Below the pieces are notes generated by a model. That model saw only the letters and a list, made by a program, of their open reading frames with translations, did not search any database and was not told the origin of the DNA. A DNA stretch of 64,000 nucleotides, from the NCBI RefSeq assembly GCF_022549225.1, contig NZ_JAKZFD010000001.1, positions 310,001 through 374,000 of the forward strand. The letters are read 5' to 3'. Shown in pieces: positions 62,653 to 64,000 of the stretch (positions are counted from its first letter, which is position 1; every line of letters begins with the position of its first letter). The stretch comes from Pelomonas sp. CA6 (GTDB lineage Bacteria > Pseudomonadota > Gammaproteobacteria > Burkholderiales > Burkholderiaceae_C). Both the position numbers and the translations under genes were made by a program.

Positions 62653-63954
62653 TCAGCTTCGGAATGTGGGCGCTACCGTGCTTTGACCCAGCGCTGCCTC
62701 AGCGGCCGCCAGCCCGGCCTTCACCGCGCCTTCCAGCGTGGCGGGATAGGGGCCCTGAACATAGTCGCCGGCGGCCCATAGGCCGGGAGCAACCCGTGCC
62801 GGCGGACGTCGCAGCCCTGGCGTGCAGGAGAAGGTGGCGCGTTTCTCCGCGATCACCTGGTGGATCTGTCCGCCGTCGCCCCAGCCCAGGGCCTGTCTTG
62901 CCTGATGCAGGGCGAGCCGGCTCGTGGCCTGCAGGCCGCGCTTCAGCCACGGGGCAGCTCCACTGATCACCAGGCTGAAGTGTCCGGGCGCCAGTCCCAG
63001 CTGGCCCAGGTCGAACGCGAACTGGGCCGGGGCGTCGGGCCCCTCATGCAGTGCCAGCATGGGCGCAGGCAGGCGTGCCCCAGGATGCGTCAGGTAGACG
63101 GTCACAATGGGCTCGAAGCTCAGGCCGGTGGCCTGCGCGCTCCAGGCCGGCGCCTGCGGTTGGGTCAGCCGCGCCGCCTCCTGGCTGCTGCAGCACAGCA
63201 GCACGGCGTCAAAGGGGCGCGGGTCTTCGTCGAGCAGCCAGCCGCCGGGAACGCCCGCCGGGCGCAGACCTTGCACCCGGTGGCCGCGCTGCACGACGGC
63301 ACCCTGGGCATGCAGCCAGCGCAGCGCTGGCTCGGGCAGCAAGGCGCCCAGGCCCTGACGCGGCAGCAGCAGATCCGCGCCTCCCGGCCCGCTGAACAAG
63401 GCGTCGCGCAGTACGCGCAGGAATACGGCCGCGCTGGCCCGCTCCGGCGGCGTATTCAGCGCGGCCACGCACAGCGGTGCGACGAACTCACGCCAGGGCA
63501 GCGCATGCAGGCCCTCGCAGAGGCCGGCCACGGTCATATCGTCGGCCGCATGGAAACCGCGGACACGCCAGCGGAGCAGCCGCCGCAACAGCGAGAGCCG
63601 GGCCGCCCAGGGCCAGCGCGGCGCGGTCAATACGGCGCGGGTGAAGGCCAGCGCGGTCGGACCACGGCCCAAGGCCAGGCGGTCGCCGTCGGGATAGCTC
63701 AACCGCAGCGGCAGCCGCAGCAGCAGGCGTTCGGGATCGGCGCCGACGCGGCGCATCAGCGCCAGGGTGTCGGCATAGGCACCGATCAGGATGTGCTGGC
63801 CGTTGTCCAACGAGGGCTCGCCCCCGTCCAGACTGCGCGCCCGGCCACCCGGACGGGCCGCCATCTCGTACAGGTGAACCTGGGCTCCGAGCTCGCAGGC
63901 GCGGACCGCCGCGGCGAGGCCGGCCCAGCCGCCTCCGACCACGGCCACGCGCAT
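62653..63954 (-). CDS. hpnE: Hydroxysqualene dehydroxylase HpnE
   Basis: 433 residues. FAD-dependent amine-oxidase-like protein that converts hydroxysqualene to squalene in the HpnC-HpnD-HpnE route to hopanoids. Starts MRVAVVGGGWAGLAAAVRA (FAD-binding Rossmann motif), then ARPGGRARSLDGG, LDNGQHILIGAY near residue 60 and C-terminal GLWAAGDYVQGPYPATLEGAVKAG. The ATG overlaps the preceding hpnD stop (TGATG), which fixes the start. Squalene could come from the farnesyl diphosphate made by ispA in this window. Confidence 0.9.
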   Translation of the reverse strand: MRVAVVGGGWAGLAAAVRACELGAQVHLYEMAARPGGRARSLDGGEPSLDNGQHILIGAYADTLALMRRVGADPERLLLRLPLRLSYPDGDRLALGRGPTALAFTRAVLTAPRWPWAARLSLLRRLLRWRVRGFHAADDMTVAGLCEGLHALPWREFVAPLCVAALNTPPERASAAVFLRVLRDALFSGPGGADLLLPRQGLGALLPEPALRWLHAQGAVVQRGHRVQGLRPAGVPGGWLLDEDPRPFDAVLLCCSSQEAARLTQPQAPAWSAQATGLSFEPIVTVYLTHPGARLPAPMLALHEGPDAPAQFAFDLGQLGLAPGHFSLVISGAAPWLKRGLQATSRLALHQARQALGWGDGGQIHQVIAEKRATFSCTPGLRRPPARVAPGLWAAGDYVQGPYPATLEGAVKAGLAAAEAALGQSTVAPTFRS

Positions 63955-64000
63955 CAGCGGCCCCGCCAGTTGGTGCGCATCGCGATCCACAGCTTGCGCA
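63954..64000 (-). CDS. hpnD: C-terminal end of presqualene diphosphate synthase HpnD (cut by window edge)
   Basis: Only the last 14 codons are in the window, reading RKLWIAMRTNWRGR then TGA. The TGA overlaps the hpnE ATG by one base. The KLWxA-type basic ending and position before hpnE fit HpnD, a squalene/phytoene-synthase family enzyme. Identity is inferred mainly from neighbourhood. Confidence 0.55.
   Translation of the reverse strand, partial: RKLWIAMRTNWRGR

Overview
The window is a gene-dense, very GC-rich chromosomal segment. It most likely comes from a betaproteobacterium of the Burkholderiales, probably the Rubrivivax/Leptothrix/Roseateles side of the order. This rests on gene order and families: Rieske oxygenase / xseB-ispA-dxs; sigma factor-DUF3619-DUF3106-RDD divergent from ilvBHC-pssA-leuA; nadE-glnB; an ahpC-ahpF pair; and squalene/hopanoid genes hpnD-hpnE. 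No rRNA, tRNA, CRISPR array, insertion sequence or prophage gene was recognised. Assignments come from reading the sequence only; no database search was run.

Layout. 1-6.8 kb: the end of an acyl-CoA synthetase, then a translationally coupled minus-strand run (DUF2975 membrane protein, small HTH regulator, proline-rich membrane protein, tiny membrane peptide, secreted protein) with a palindromic operator candidate, then a sensor kinase paired with a PhnD-like binding lipoprotein. 6.9-15.6 kb: ybaK, plsY, a RidA protein, an ODP-type metallo-beta-lactamase-fold protein, the yciO-rnm pair, an EAL-CBS-GGDEF protein and recJ. 15.7-20.4 kb: a phosphate block with an LpxH-like phosphoesterase, ppk and ppx; two Pho-box-like repeats lie here and a third lies upstream of phoX at 45.5 kb. 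20.5-26 kb: a dienelactone hydrolase family protein, a ZIP metal transporter, a universal stress protein, sseA, a DMT transporter and a Rieske oxygenase.

26.3-36 kb: xseB-ispA-dxs (farnesyl diphosphate and MEP-pathway entry), folE2, a divergent lysR-lysA pair very like that of enterobacteria, ahpC-ahpF and rarD. 36-46.8 kb: a MoaD/ThiS-like protein joined to a BNR beta-propeller protein, truC, ychJ, uvrD, a hairpin-rich intergenic element, a POT peptide transporter, phoX and a FemAB/GNAT-like protein. 46.9-52.3 kb: nadE, glnB, dgkA and the sigma factor cascade.

52.4-60.5 kb is the branched-chain amino acid and phospholipid block: ilvB-ilvH-ilvC, a terminator, pssA, then two different 2-isopropylmalate synthase genes in tandem. 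The strongest regulatory find is upstream of these leuA genes: an 18-residue leader peptide gene with four consecutive leucine codons (three of them CTA, a codon that stands out in this CTG-rich sequence), preceded by an extended -10 promoter and followed by a 9-bp terminator hairpin. This is a classical leucine attenuator. A second terminator-like hairpin sits in the ilvB leader. 60.6-64 kb: a D,D-peptidase (PbpG type), an IclR regulator, hpnE and the last codons of hpnD.

Most of the window is ordinary core metabolism. The less described parts are the attenuators, the Pho-box candidates, the MoaD/beta-propeller pair, the kinase/PhnD-like pair with no adjacent response regulator, several strong intergenic palindromes, and a recurring pattern of -10-like hexamers 6-9 bases before start codons that lack Shine-Dalgarno sequences.
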